Origin: Thermogemmatispora tikiterensis
GTDB taxonomy: Bacteria; Chloroflexota; Ktedonobacteria; Ktedonobacterales; Ktedonobacteraceae
Length of the DNA: 64,000 nucleotides
Direction of reading: 5' to 3'
NCBI RefSeq assembly: GCF_003268475.1
Contig: NZ_MCIF01000002.1
Location: 3,518,671-3,582,670, forward strand
The notes beneath the pieces were generated by a model that was given only the letters and a program-made list of their open reading frames with translations, searched no databases and was not told the origin of the DNA. Position numbers and translations under genes: made by a program. Positions 9,194 through 19,730 of the stretch are shown here, one piece after another. Position 1 is the first letter of the stretch, and every line of letters begins with the position of its first letter.

Positions 9194-9226
9194 ACAGTTA
9201 AACTGTAACAGTATCTTGACAGTTCA
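9194..9226. promoter_or_regulatory. ACAGTT palindrome and repeats, possible operator
   Basis: ACAGTTAAACTGT at 9194-9206 is a perfect palindrome of two 6-bp arms around one base. Related half-sites ACAGTA (9208) and GACAGTTC (9219) follow. On the minus strand TTTAAC, an 18-bp spacer and TATCAT could form the DUF5680 gene promoter overlapping the palindrome. This is inference from pattern only. Confidence 0.35.
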
Positions 9227-9306
9227 AGCGGAGTCTCAGTACCAGAGCTGAGAGATTCAGCTGAACTCACCAGGCGGCTCGGAGGGCAATCCCATTGGAA
9301 GCAAAG

Positions 9307-9358
9307 GCTCCTCTCTGCTGCAGCCTAGTCAGTCAGGGAAGCAGGAGCAGAGAGGAGC
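9307..9358 (-). terminator. Hairpin closing the gap-pgk-tpiA operon
   Basis: GCTCCTCTCTGCT (9307-9319) and AGCAGAGAGGAGC (9346-9358) form an exact 13-bp stem with a 26-nt loop, about 60 bp past the tpiA stop. The downstream minus-strand tract is only weakly T-rich (CTTTGCTTCC), so termination efficiency is uncertain. Confidence 0.5.
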
Positions 9359-9420
9359 AACCACCTTTTTACCGTCGGGCCAGGAGCAAGTCAGCTCGCC
9401 AGGAGGCAGCTCGGGGAGGA

Positions 9421-10224
9421 TCAGGACGGCCTCAGCACCTCAATACTTTTACGGACAATTTCCACAAAATCGGACTTGAGGCTGGCGCCGCCGACGAGCG
9501 CCCCATCAATATCGGCCTGAGTCACATACTCAGCGATATTGGCTGAGGTCACACTTCCCCCATAGAGGATACGTACAGCGTTAGCCGTCTCGCCGCCATA
9601 CATATCGGCATACAGCTCGCGGATCAGGTGGATGGTCCGCTGAGCATCTTCGCCGGGGCAGGCCTTACCCGTGCCAATCGCCCACACCGGTTCGTAAGCG
9701 ATCACCACATCACAGGCCCGCTCGCTACGGAAATTTGCCAGACTCTTCTGCACCTGCGACCGGATCACGGCCTCTGTTTTTCCAGCTTCGTGCTCCTCCA
9801 GGCGCTCGCCCACGCACACAATCGGACGCAGGCCATGACTGAGTGCAGCCTGAGCCTTGCGATTCACCAGCTCATCGCTCTCGCCAAAATAGGCGCGGCG
9901 CTCCGAATGACCCAGGATGACTGTCGTACACAGCTCACGAACCATTAGAGGCGAAATCTCACCCGTGAACGCGCCCTTCTCCTCAAAATGCATATTCTGA
10001 GCGCCCAGTTCAATGCGTTCGAAGAGCAGAGCGTCGAGCACCTCGCGGACCGCCGAGAGCGAGATAGCTGGGGGGCAAAGAATGCAGAGCAAATACGGAT
10101 ACTCGTTCAGCAACTTGCCCAAAGCTGGCGTGATCTCCAGTGCAAAGCTAGAAGCCATGCGCGGGCCATAGTGCATCTTCCAATTACCCGCAATAATGGC
10201 AGTGCGCGCCGGGGCCGTTGTCAT
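9421..10224 (-). CDS. tpiA: Triosephosphate isomerase
   Basis: TpiA interconverts dihydroxyacetone phosphate and glyceraldehyde 3-phosphate. The 267-residue protein has the catalytic set: Lys16 in AGNWKM, His106 in LGHSERR and Glu178 in AYEPVWAIGTG, plus the phosphate-binding loops YGGSV and LVGGASL. An ATG preceded by GAGGTG is used. It lies 17 bp downstream of pgk and is the last gene of the gap-pgk-tpiA operon. Confidence 0.97.
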   Translation of the reverse strand: MTTAPARTAIIAGNWKMHYGPRMASSFALEITPALGKLLNEYPYLLCILCPPAISLSAVREVLDALLFERIELGAQNMHFEEKGAFTGEISPLMVRELCTTVILGHSERRAYFGESDELVNRKAQAALSHGLRPIVCVGERLEEHEAGKTEAVIRSQVQKSLANFRSERACDVVIAYEPVWAIGTGKACPGEDAQRTIHLIRELYADMYGGETANAVRILYGGSVTSANIAEYVTQADIDGALVGGASLKSDFVEIVRKSIEVLRPS

Positions 10225-10241
10225 TGCTAATCACCTCACCC

Positions 10242-11435
10242 TCAGCGATCCTGCAGGGCGGCGACCCCAGGCAGGATGCGCCCTTCGAGGAACTCCAGCG
10301 AAGCGCCTCCACCGGTTGACACATGCGTCATCTTGTCAGCAGCGCCCGCCTGCTCGACCGCGGCAGCGGAATCGCCACCGCCGATGACAGTGGTAGCCCC
10401 ACGGGCAGTGCAGGCTGCCAGGATCTCAATCACCGCCTTGGTGCCGCGAGCGAAAGCCGGCATCTCAGCTACCCCAAGGGTGCCGTTCCAAACGATTGTC
10501 TGGGCCTTCTCCAGCACCTGGCGGAAAGCCGCCACTGTCTCGAGTCCGATATCCAGAATACGCCAGCCTGGCTCCACCTGATCGCGCGGCACCACACGCC
10601 ATTGAGCATCGGGAGCAAAGCGGTCGGCAATCACCACATCCACAGGCAGCACCAACTCTAGCTTGCGCTCGCGCGCGCGCATCAGCAGATCGCGAGCGAC
10701 ATCGAGCTTGCCTTCTTCGACCAGCGAAGCGCCAACCTCATAGCCCTCCGCCTTCAGAAACGTATTAGCCATACCGCCGCCGATCAACAGGGCATCGGCC
10801 AGCGTCAGCAGGCGTTCCAGGACAGCGATTTTATCGGAAACTTTGGCCCCACCGATTACCGCCACAAAAGGACGACGAGGATTCTCCAGGGCCGCGCCCA
10901 GGAAATTCAGCTCCTTCTCCATCAAGAAGCCGGCAACGCCGGGCAGATAGTGGGTCACGCCTTCTGTGGAGGCGTGAGCGCGGTGAGCCGTACCAAAGGC
11001 ATCGTTCACATAGAGATCGCCGAGCGCAGCCAGACGGCGGGCGAACGCGGGATCATTCTGCTCCTCCTCGGCATGGAAGCGCAGATTCTCCAGTAGCAGC
11101 ACCTGGCCCGGCTGTAGTGCTCGTGCCAACTCCTCGACCTGGGGACCAACGCAATCGGGGGCTAGCTGGACAGGACGCTGCAACAGCTCGCTCAGACGCA
11201 CAGCCACTGGAGCCATGCGCAGCTTCTCCACCACCTTGCCTTTAGGTCGGCCCAGGTGGGACATCAGAATGACCGCCGCCCCGTGGTCGAGCAGATACTG
11301 AATCGTTGGCAGCGCGGCCCGGATGCGCGTATCATCAGTAATGTGACCCTCCTCATCGAGAGGCACATTGAAATCCACGCGCACCAGCACCCGTTTACCC
11401 TCCACCTCGATATCACGAACCGTCTTCTTATTCAT
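10242..11435 (-). CDS. pgk: Phosphoglycerate kinase
   Basis: Pgk transfers phosphate from 1,3-bisphosphoglycerate to ADP. From the ATG at 11435 (preceded by GGAGGGTG) the protein is 397 residues, the family norm; upstream in-frame codons fall in a GC-rich intercistronic hairpin and are rejected. It shows [22 protein letters not shown], the nucleotide-binding [14 protein letters not shown] and the terminal [13 protein letters not shown] motif. It is the central gene of the glycolytic operon. Confidence 0.97.
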   Translation of the reverse strand: MNKKTVRDIEVEGKRVLVRVDFNVPLDEEGHITDDTRIRAALPTIQYLLDHGAAVILMSHLGRPKGKVVEKLRMAPVAVRLSELLQRPVQLAPDCVGPQVEELARALQPGQVLLLENLRFHAEEEQNDPAFARRLAALGDLYVNDAFGTAHRAHASTEGVTHYLPGVAGFLMEKELNFLGAALENPRRPFVAVIGGAKVSDKIAVLERLLTLADALLIGGGMANTFLKAEGYEVGASLVEEGKLDVARDLLMRARERKLELVLPVDVVIADRFAPDAQWRVVPRDQVEPGWRILDIGLETVAAFRQVLEKAQTIVWNGTLGVAEMPAFARGTKAVIEILAACTARGATTVIGGGDSAAAVEQAGAADKMTHVSTGGGASLEFLEGRILPGVAALQDR

Positions 11436-11456
11436 GCCAGTGCACCCTCCATCCAG

Positions 11457-11480
11457 AAGGGCGGGGCAGGCCCCGCCCTT
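11457..11480 (-). promoter_or_regulatory. GC-rich hairpin between gap and pgk
   Basis: AAGGGCGGGG and CCCCGCCCTT form a perfect 10-bp stem with a 4-nt loop, 28 bp after the gap stop and 21 bp before the pgk start. There is no T-run, so it is more likely a processing or mRNA-stability element that sets gap above pgk than a terminator. Confidence 0.55.
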
Positions 11481-11508
11481 GCAATGAGCGACCACGCCGA
11501 AGCGCTAC

Positions 11509-13193
<1,685 letters not shown>

Positions 13194-14672
13194 CTAGCGT
13201 CGCCAGGGCGCAGCAACAGGAACAGGAATCACCCCGACAGAGAAGCGCACATACTCATCGGTATAACCGAAGCCGGAGCCTGGTACGCCAGCAATGCCGG
13301 TCTTCTCGAACAGAGAAAAGGCATCCTCACCAGGGCGTAGCTGACTCCAGTTATAGACAGTGGCATCGTCATCCAGGTAGATCTCCGCGAAGAGCTGCAG
13401 CTCTTGATCAAGTTGCTGTAGCTGGGCGATAAAGCGACGACGACGTAGACGATAGAGGTTGCGCAGCTTCTCGATCAGATAGGGGCGCTCACGCAACAAC
13501 TGGAGGTAAGCCATGAAGCGTAGCTGCCACTCCGCTGGCAGTGAAGCCATGCTATTAGACCAGCCGGGGGCCAGTGCTGGAGCAAGACGAGCGTCGCCGA
13601 TAGTCACCCAGCCGAAACGATCGCCAGTCAGCGAGAGCGTTTTCGAGAGGCTGCTTACAAAGATGGTCTGTTCCAGGTGAGCGGGATCAGCAAAGGTAGC
13701 CATGCGCGCCTGATCGTCCTCCGGGCGCCCCGTGCCCACGTAGGCCAGATCGGCCAGGAAGAAGAGCTGCCGCCCGGCCTCGCGCTGGCGCCGGACGACA
13801 GTATGCAGAGCAAGCAGCTCCTGTGGAGTAAAAGCAAAGGTTGTTGGATTGTTTGTGACCGTCAGATAGATCAGGCGGATATCGGGCGCCTCTTGCAGCG
13901 CCTGCTCCAGCTCCTCAGCGGTCAGTTTGAAGCGATGCTCGGGCCGCGTGTTGACACGATGCAAGCGGTAACCGTAGGCCCGGGCCTGGGCCTCGGGCAC
14001 GCCGAAGCCGGGGGCAGGGAAGAGCACTGCTCTCTCCTTGATCCCTTGTTCATCGCACATCTGGCGAAAGCCGCGCAAGGTCTTATCAATTCCATCCATC
14101 GCCCCCAGGCTCAGATAAACCTGCTCGCCCTTCACCGTCAGGCCCCACTGCTCTTGCCAGTTGGCGGCGAGCCAGTCACGCAGCACCGGATTGCCAATGC
14201 CAATAATATCGTAGATGCGCAGATCGATCTTCTGGTCCAGAAGCGAGCGCTCGTAGTCAAGCATCCGATCGCGCAGCCATAGGTAAACCTCACCGGTGGC
14301 CGTATAGCCATTGAGATTCTCACCGGGGAGAGCGATCCCCAGCTCATCGGCAAGCATCCGGTAATCTCCTGATCCCCCAGGATCTCCCTCGCACTCCACA
14401 ATCCGACGGAGATCCACGTCACCGATGGTACGATCGACAATTTCGCTGGCGATGATCTCTTCATCGAGTTTGAGATCGCGACAGCGCCTGCTTAATTCGG
14501 CGACCATTCGCGCCATCACGCGAATAGGTCCCGCCCCCTGTTGTAGCATAGGTCGATACTGCAGCAGGAGTTCATGGCGTAGGCGCTGGATGATGGCACG
14601 CTGCTCCTGGACGGGCAGGTGCGGCTGATCGTCTGCCCGAGATGAATCTGCAGGTGTCCCGTGAGTAATCAC
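13194..14672 (-). CDS. PLP-dependent aminotransferase, class I/II fold
   Basis: The 492-residue protein has an unusual ~110-residue N-terminal helical extension before the fold-type I body. The PLP lysine lies in FVSSLSKTLSLTGDRFGW, and LTVTNNPTTFAFTPQEL corresponds to the conserved Asn/Pro substrate loop. The C-terminal region has the usual GIAGVPGSGFGYTDEYVRFS strand with its conserved Arg. Substrate specificity cannot be told; alanine/aspartate-type transaminases and C-S lyases share this fold. It starts at a GTG with GGGAG upstream. A 100-nt leader with three hairpins precedes it, suggesting control at the RNA level. Confidence 0.85.
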   Translation of the reverse strand: MITHGTPADSSRADDQPHLPVQEQRAIIQRLRHELLLQYRPMLQQGAGPIRVMARMVAELSRRCRDLKLDEEIIASEIVDRTIGDVDLRRIVECEGDPGGSGDYRMLADELGIALPGENLNGYTATGEVYLWLRDRMLDYERSLLDQKIDLRIYDIIGIGNPVLRDWLAANWQEQWGLTVKGEQVYLSLGAMDGIDKTLRGFRQMCDEQGIKERAVLFPAPGFGVPEAQARAYGYRLHRVNTRPEHRFKLTAEELEQALQEAPDIRLIYLTVTNNPTTFAFTPQELLALHTVVRRQREAGRQLFFLADLAYVGTGRPEDDQARMATFADPAHLEQTIFVSSLSKTLSLTGDRFGWVTIGDARLAPALAPGWSNSMASLPAEWQLRFMAYLQLLRERPYLIEKLRNLYRLRRRRFIAQLQQLDQELQLFAEIYLDDDATVYNWSQLRPGEDAFSLFEKTGIAGVPGSGFGYTDEYVRFSVGVIPVPVAAPWRR

Positions 14673-14690
14673 CGCTGTTTACTCCCTTCC

Positions 14691-14769
14691 TTGCGCCGTC
14701 CTGGCGCAACCTGGCTAGCGCGAACGATCGACCTTGATCGTCGCTAGCCGTTTCTTCAGAGGAAACGGC
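14691..14769 (-). promoter_or_regulatory. Structured 5' leader of the aminotransferase gene
   Basis: Three stems are stacked in the leader. GCCGTTTC/GAAACGGC (14747-14754 with 14762-14769) overlaps by three bases a longer stem formed by GGCTAGCG+ACGATC (14713-14720, 14724-14729) with GATCGT+CGCTAGCC (14736-14749), so the two compete. TTGCGCC/GGCGCAA (14691-14697 with 14703-14709) lies just before the Shine-Dalgarno. Such an arrangement fits a riboswitch or attenuator, but I do not recognise a known class. Confidence 0.5.
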
Positions 14770-14778
14770 TCCTCAGAC

Positions 14779-14808
14779 AGGATAACATATGCCGTTGATG
14801 CCAGGCAA
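14779..14808 (-). promoter_or_regulatory. Promoter of the aminotransferase gene
   Basis: On the minus strand TTGCCT (14808-14803), an 18-bp spacer and TATCCT (14784-14779) preceded by TGT form a plausible extended -10 promoter. Transcription would start just before the structured leader. Confidence 0.5.
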
Positions 14809-14950
14809 CCAAGGCACTGGCAGACGCGCGCCAGCGCGCTGGAGGAGTGACAGGTCCTGCGAGCTGAACCATTCTCAAGGGTGCGACCAGCCACTCTGTC
14901 CTGTCACAGCGATCGAGTTGGCGGAGCTGTTGTGGCGCTGTCGCCCTTTA

Positions 14951-14980
14951 CTGACAGCAGTGGCCAGGTCCAGGTACAAT
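14951..14980 (+). promoter_or_regulatory. Promoter for the SDR gene
   Basis: CTGACA (14951-14956), an 18-bp spacer and TACAAT (14975-14980) match sigma-70 consensus well. The predicted leader before the SDR gene is about 140 nt. Nothing else is visible in the 14809-15129 gap. Confidence 0.5.
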
Positions 14981-15129
14981 AGCAGGCAGGTAGGAAAAGA
15001 CAGGCTGTATGCTGGTCTTACTCGCCAGATCACAGCGCAGGCGAAGGCCTCGTTTCGTCGATCCTACGTGAGGCAGTTGGGAGAGGTCACGAGCGAGTAG
15101 GCAAGCAGACCATAAGCAAGGGAAGGGAG

Positions 15130-15906
15130 ATGCAGCGTATGCGCGAAGGGCGGCCATTCCACGGACGTAGTGTTGTGATCACCGGGGCCGCGCGAGGACT
15201 GGGAAGGGCCTTAGCACTGGCTTTTGCGAGAGAGGGAGCCAAAGTGCTGGTGCACTATGGGCACTCGGAGGCCGCTGCTCAGGAGCTGGTCAGGGAGATC
15301 GAGCAGCAGGGCGGCCTGGCGTTGGCCTTGCAGGCCGACTTACGCTCGTCGGCGCAGGTTGAGCGGCTGGTCTCTCAGGCACACGCAGCCCTCGGTCGCT
15401 TCGACGTCTGGGTCAATAATGCTGGAGCTAGCGCCAATACAACTGAGACAGGCGGCCTGAGCGAGGAGGAACGTTTCGAGCGACTGTTGCAAGTTGACGT
15501 GTTGGGCACCTGGCGCTGTTGTCGGGCTGCGGTTCCTTTGATGAGCAGCGGCGGTTGCATCCTCAATGTTGCCTGGAATCACGCGCTGGATGGAGCACCT
15601 GGCTTCGTCAGTCAGGTCTATGCTACGGCCAAAGGGGCCGTCATCGCTTTGAGCCGCTGCCTCGCACGTGAGCTGGCGCCGGATCTTCGTGTGAACTGTA
15701 TTGCTCCGGGGTGGATCGAGAACGATTGGGTCCGGTCACGTCCGGCGCGCTTTCGCGAGCGTGTGGCCGAGCGCATTCCGCTGAGACGCTGGGGGCAGGC
15801 GGACGATGTGGTCGCGGCAGCGCTGTTTCTGGCATCACCCGCCGCCTCTTTTATCACGGGACAAGTTCTGATTATCGATGGCGGCGAGGTCATCGGTGCG
15901 CTTTAG
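15130..15906 (+). CDS. Short-chain dehydrogenase/reductase, atypical active site
   Basis: This 258-residue Rossmann protein has the SDR cofactor motif TGAARGLGRA (residues ~18-27), NNAGAS, and YATAK carrying the catalytic Tyr and Lys. The position where SDRs have the catalytic Ser (GS/SS before the VxG turn) reads NVAWNHAL instead, so the serine appears to be missing. It resembles FabG-type 3-oxoacyl-ACP reductases in length and C-terminus (FITGQVLIIDGGEVIG). The ATG at 15130 touches the AAGGGAG ribosome-binding site; an ATG three codons later (15139) has better spacing and may be the true start. Substrate unknown. Confidence 0.85.
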   Translation: MQRMREGRPFHGRSVVITGAARGLGRALALAFAREGAKVLVHYGHSEAAAQELVREIEQQGGLALALQADLRSSAQVERLVSQAHAALGRFDVWVNNAGASANTTETGGLSEEERFERLLQVDVLGTWRCCRAAVPLMSSGGCILNVAWNHALDGAPGFVSQVYATAKGAVIALSRCLARELAPDLRVNCIAPGWIENDWVRSRPARFRERVAERIPLRRWGQADDVVAAALFLASPAASFITGQVLIIDGGEVIGAL

Positions 15907-16045
15907 AGCGGCAGTAGACGGCGGCCAAGAGAAAGGTGAGCAGTGCAGCGGCAGAGAGGCCAGGGTCCAGATTGGCAGCAGATGGCCTGTAGAGTATCCG
16001 CTATCTTCTCCTCTGGCGCAGAGGAGAGGCAGCCCCCGTCTGCAC

Positions 16046-16061
16046 TGTTTCACGTGAAACC
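16046..16061. promoter_or_regulatory. parS-like site
   Basis: TGTTTCACGTGAAACC matches the parS consensus TGTTTCACGTGAAACA in 15 of 16 bases. It lies between the SDR gene and hutH, 35 bp from the next parS site. Confidence 0.85.
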
Positions 16062-16095
16062 TTTGCGGCGGTGGTCCGTCGGAGCGCCTCGTCAT

Positions 16096-16111
16096 CGTTT
16101 CACGTGAAACA
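16096..16111. promoter_or_regulatory. parS-like site
   Basis: CGTTTCACGTGAAACA matches the parS consensus in 15 of 16 bases. With the site at 16046 it makes a closely spaced pair (50-bp centre-to-centre) in the 276-bp gap before the hutH stop. Confidence 0.85.
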
Positions 16112-16182
16112 GGAGACAGGCTATCTTCCTCGTGGCACTGCCAGTTCTGGCTGGCGCTGCCGGGTTGGCTCGTCTGCTTTGT

Positions 16183-17733
16183 CTAGAGTTGGCCAAACAC
16201 TCCTTCCCGCACAGCGCGAGTCAGGCGCTCAATATCAGGAGCAGGCGGGCGATCGCGTTCCAGCTTCGGCACATAGGTCCGCACGAGCGCGAAGGCTTGC
16301 TCCACCCCCTCGCCAGCGCGCAGAGGACGGCGAAACTCTAAAAGCTGAGCCCCACAGAGCAGTTCGATGGCCACCACCTGCTGCGCCAGCTCCAGGATAC
16401 GGCGAGCTTTATGGGCCGCCGTCACCCCCATACTGACAAAATCCTCTGTTCCCGCTGAGGTTGGGAGCGAGTCGATGCTCGCCGGATGCGCCAGCACCTT
16501 CATCTCATTGACCAGAGCTGCTGCCACATATTGGGTCAGCATCAGGCCCGAATTGAGACCGGGCTCGGGCGTCAGGAAGAGGGGCGCCCCCTGGTCATCC
16601 CAGTCGTGTGGTCCCATGAGGAGATAGATCCGTCGCTCTGCAAAGCTCGCGAGCTGAGTCAGGGCCAGTGCCAGCACATCGAGGGCCAGCGCCAGCGGCT
16701 GGCCGTGGAAATTCCCGCCCGTGAGCACCTCCCCCTCATCAGGGAAAATGAGCGGATTGTCAGTCACCGCTCCCAGTTCGCGCTCAAAGACTGCCCTGCA
16801 GTAGTTCAGAGCGTCGCGGACGGCCCCAAAGACCTGGGGGGCGCAGCGCAGGGTATAGGGGTCCTGCACCCGGGGACAGTCCTCATGACTGCGTTTGATT
16901 TCGCTGTTAGCCAGCAGACGGCGCAGGTGCCCAGCGCTCTCCTGTTGGCCACGCTGATTGCGCAGGCGTTGAATGCGCTCATCGAAAGGTACATGGCTGC
17001 CCATGAGGGCCTCAACGCTCAGGGCACAGGCTACTTCTGCCGTCTGGAGCAAGTTCCAGGCGTCTTCCAGGGCAAGGATAGCACTGGCCTCCATCAGATG
17101 AGTGCCATTGATCAGAGCCAGCCCCTCTTTCGCTTCGAGGCGGAGCGGTCGCAGGCCGGCCTCGGCTAGCGCCTCTGCTCCCGGAAGGCGCCGTCCACGA
17201 TACCAGGCTTCACCTTCTCCTACAAGGACCAGCGCCAGATGGGCCAACGGGGCAAGATCCCCGCTGGCTCCTACCGAGCCACGCGAGGGCACGATGGGAT
17301 GGAGTTGAGCGTTGAGCAAGTCTATGAGAAGGCGCACAACTTCCACGCGCACGCCAGAGTGGCCACGGGCCAGGCTGGCTGCGAGGAGAAGGAGCATGGC
17401 CCGTGTGGTTTCTTCATCAAGTGGTTCCCCCAGACCAGCAGCGTGGCTGCGCAGGAGATTGTACTGCAGATCGAGCACTTGCTCATGCTTGATACGTACG
17501 CGGCTGAGATGACCGAAGCCGGTAGTGACACCGTAGACTTTGCGATCTTCAGCTACGATGCGCTCGATAAAAGTCCGTGCACGCTGGATACGGACCTCAG
17601 CCTCTGGTCCTAGCTGCACCGGAATCCGGTGCCGAGCTACGGCGACGACTTCGGCAGGCGTGAGGGCCTGGCCATTGAGAACCAGGGGGGCGCTGTGGAA
17701 GTCCGTTTGATGACGGGTCGCGTGATTCTTCAT
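16183..17733 (-). CDS. hutH: Histidine ammonia-lyase
   Basis: HutH deaminates histidine to urocanate, the first step of histidine degradation. The 516-residue protein has the Ala156-Ser157-Gly158 triad in SVGASGDLAPLAHL that cyclises to the MIO cofactor, YGVTTGFG near residue 67 and TDNPLIF and FHGQPLALALD further on. The ATG has AAAGGA upstream. hutI lies about 450 bp upstream on the same strand; hutU is not in the window. Phenylalanine or tyrosine ammonia-lyase share the fold, but the hutI neighbour supports the histidine assignment. Confidence 0.93.
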   Translation of the reverse strand: MKNHATRHQTDFHSAPLVLNGQALTPAEVVAVARHRIPVQLGPEAEVRIQRARTFIERIVAEDRKVYGVTTGFGHLSRVRIKHEQVLDLQYNLLRSHAAGLGEPLDEETTRAMLLLLAASLARGHSGVRVEVVRLLIDLLNAQLHPIVPSRGSVGASGDLAPLAHLALVLVGEGEAWYRGRRLPGAEALAEAGLRPLRLEAKEGLALINGTHLMEASAILALEDAWNLLQTAEVACALSVEALMGSHVPFDERIQRLRNQRGQQESAGHLRRLLANSEIKRSHEDCPRVQDPYTLRCAPQVFGAVRDALNYCRAVFERELGAVTDNPLIFPDEGEVLTGGNFHGQPLALALDVLALALTQLASFAERRIYLLMGPHDWDDQGAPLFLTPEPGLNSGLMLTQYVAAALVNEMKVLAHPASIDSLPTSAGTEDFVSMGVTAAHKARRILELAQQVVAIELLCGAQLLEFRRPLRAGEGVEQAFALVRTYVPKLERDRPPAPDIERLTRAVREGVFGQL

Positions 17734-18188
17734 CGCTGAAGTCCTTTCTGGCTACTTTGCCTCCTGCCAGGATTGTAGCAGAAGGAATCTGGAAAGGCAA
17801 ACGACCCGGCTGAGCGGGTCGCCAGGTCTTTTCCTGCTTTGCCAGGGGCGGCTGGCCTGGCCAACCGGGCAATGGTAGAAGAGGCCACAGGCCTCAGCCC
17901 CGGTCCGGCCTCGCGACTGATAAAGGAGGCAGTGTTTCACGTGAAACACTGCCTGTCACTAAGGATAGCCAGAGTAGCTCACACAGCACGATGGCAGGCC
18001 TTGCTCAGGCAAGAGCCTGACTGACGGTTGAAAGCCTTGCGCCTCTCTCCACCTCTTCGTAGCCCTTCTCTGGCTGGCAAGGGTGGCCTGGTCTGCTGCT
18101 GATTGTCAGTCCACTGGTCAACCAGGGGTCTGGCTCAGGCGCAAGGTCGCCTCATTGAACACCTAATCTAAGCCGATCTTGCCAGTGG
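17734..18188. other. Gap between hutI and hutH with a long parS palindrome
   Basis: No gene is visible in these 455 bp. The only recognisable element is the extended parS site at 17927-17954. The size of the gap suggests that hutH may have its own promoter. Confidence 0.5.
17927..17954. promoter_or_regulatory. parS site in a 28-bp perfect palindrome
   Basis: The core TGTTTCACGTGAAACA (17933-17948) is an exact parS consensus. The symmetry continues outward without mismatch to 28 bp, longer than the other sites here. Confidence 0.92.
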
Positions 18189-19472
18189 CTAGAGCAGTGT
18201 GAGCGTCGACTGTACCAGATTAACCCCAAAATGGTAGCCGATCTCACGATAGTCCTCAAGCTGCCAGAGAGCAAGCTCGCAGCGCTTGCCGATCTCAATG
18301 CTGCCAATCTCCTCTTCCAGAGCCAGCGCCTTCGCCCCGTTAATGGTCGCTGCCGTGAGTGCCTCCTCCAGGGACATATCCATCTCCGCCATCGCCAAGC
18401 CAATCATCATCTGCATGTTTTCACAATAGGAGGTCCCAGGATTACAATCGGTAGCCAGGGCCACGGTGAGACCCAGGTCCAGCAAGCGCCGCGCTGATGG
18501 ATATGGACTGCGCAGCGTGTAAGAGCAGCCTGGCAGAAGCGTCGCCACCACGCCGGCGTCCCGCAGCGCTTTGAGGTCTTCGTCGCTGGCATGATCCAGG
18601 TGATCGGCAGAGGTCGCCCCTAACTCCGCCGCCAGGCGCGCACCACCCGAGGGGCTGAGCTGATCCGCATGGATCTTCAGACGATAGCCCAAATCTCTGG
18701 CCCGCCTCAGAATCCTGCGACACTCCTCTACCGTGAAGGCCTCCGCTTCGCAGAAGACGTCACAGAAGTGCGCCAACCCCACAAAGGAGGGCAGCAGTTC
18801 CTCGACAACCAGATCGAGGTAGTCCGCTCTTCGCTCGCGGTATTCCGGGGGCAGAACATGCGCCGCTAGAAAGGTAGGAACAACGCGCACCTGCTGAGGC
18901 ACAGAAGACGAGGTCCTTTCCTCCAGGGCCTTGAGATTGTTGATGATGTGCAAACAGGCTTCTTCATTGATGCGGTCAAGGCCGTAGCCACTCTTGATCT
19001 CGACTGTGGTCGTGCCATGATCCCGCATGAGATGGAGCCGCCTCTGCGCCAGCGCCAGTAAGGTTTCGGCATCGGCCTTGCGGGTCGCTTCCACGGTCGT
19101 TAAGATCCCTTTGCCCTGCGCCAGCAGTTCAGCGTAGCTGACCCCCGCCCGACGCAGGTGAAACTCTTCAGCACGCTGACCCGCAAAGACAAGGTGGGTG
19201 TGCGAGTCGACAAAGCCAGGAGTAACGACTGCTCCCTGGGCATCGACGATGGTGATCCCATCCTGGCGCGTTGAAAGGAATAATGGCTCCGCTTCATTGT
19301 CAGGCCCAATCCAGACAATTCTGCCGTGGTAGACCGCTAACGCTGCGTTGTTCAGTACCTGCAGCGCTCCGCTGGCTCCTTCAATTGGCTGCTGGGCTAC
19401 TGTTACGAGCTGTTTGATATTGCGAATGACCGCGCTCGCTCGAATGGGAGGCTGCACTGGTTCGGCCTGCAT
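18189..19472 (-). CDS. hutI: Imidazolonepropionase
   Basis: HutI hydrolyses imidazolone-5-propanoate to formiminoglutamate in histidine degradation. The 427-residue amidohydrolase has the metal-binding H91-T-H93 in GFVDSHTHLVFAG, VEIKSGYGLD, KIHADQLS with a further metal His, and TDCNPGTSYCENMQ with the final Asp. All are diagnostic of HutI rather than other amidohydrolases. It precedes hutH on the minus strand with a 455-bp gap. An inverted repeat at 19511-19534 lies about 40 bp upstream of the start and may be an operator. Confidence 0.95.
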   Translation of the reverse strand: MQAEPVQPPIRASAVIRNIKQLVTVAQQPIEGASGALQVLNNAALAVYHGRIVWIGPDNEAEPLFLSTRQDGITIVDAQGAVVTPGFVDSHTHLVFAGQRAEEFHLRRAGVSYAELLAQGKGILTTVEATRKADAETLLALAQRRLHLMRDHGTTTVEIKSGYGLDRINEEACLHIINNLKALEERTSSSVPQQVRVVPTFLAAHVLPPEYRERRADYLDLVVEELLPSFVGLAHFCDVFCEAEAFTVEECRRILRRARDLGYRLKIHADQLSPSGGARLAAELGATSADHLDHASDEDLKALRDAGVVATLLPGCSYTLRSPYPSARRLLDLGLTVALATDCNPGTSYCENMQMMIGLAMAEMDMSLEEALTAATINGAKALALEEEIGSIEIGKRCELALWQLEDYREIGYHFGVNLVQSTLTLL

Positions 19473-19510
19473 GAGTTGCTTCTCCTTGTAAGGGCTGTGA
19501 GTGAGGCTCG

Positions 19511-19534
19511 CTATGCTGTTTTTTTATAGCATAG
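19511..19534. promoter_or_regulatory. Inverted repeat upstream of hutI
   Basis: CTATGCT (19511-19517) and AGCATAG (19528-19534) flank a T-rich 10-bp spacer. The position, 40-60 bp upstream of hutI, suits an operator; it could also act as a small terminator on the plus strand. Confidence 0.4.
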
Positions 19535-19626
19535 TTGCTCCTCAACGTCGAGGCTTGCGGCTCGTCCCCGCATTTGCTACACTCTCCTCGGAAGCAGGTC
19601 GCTCTGCCGTTCCGCAACGCCGAAGG

Positions 19627-19647
19627 CCCTCCACTCGTAGTGGAGGG
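19627..19647. promoter_or_regulatory. Tight hairpin upstream of the small-protein/rhodanese pair
   Basis: CCCTCCACT and AGTGGAGGG form a perfect 9-bp stem with a 3-nt loop, 84 bp before the ATG at 19731. Its role is unknown; it may lie in the 5' leader. Confidence 0.4.
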
Positions 19648-19730
19648 TGGATAAACCGCGTCGGCTCCCGCTGCCACTAGCTCGGACGGACAGTGTGGAG
19701 CGCCCCAGCCAGCAGGAAGGAGCAAGCAGT

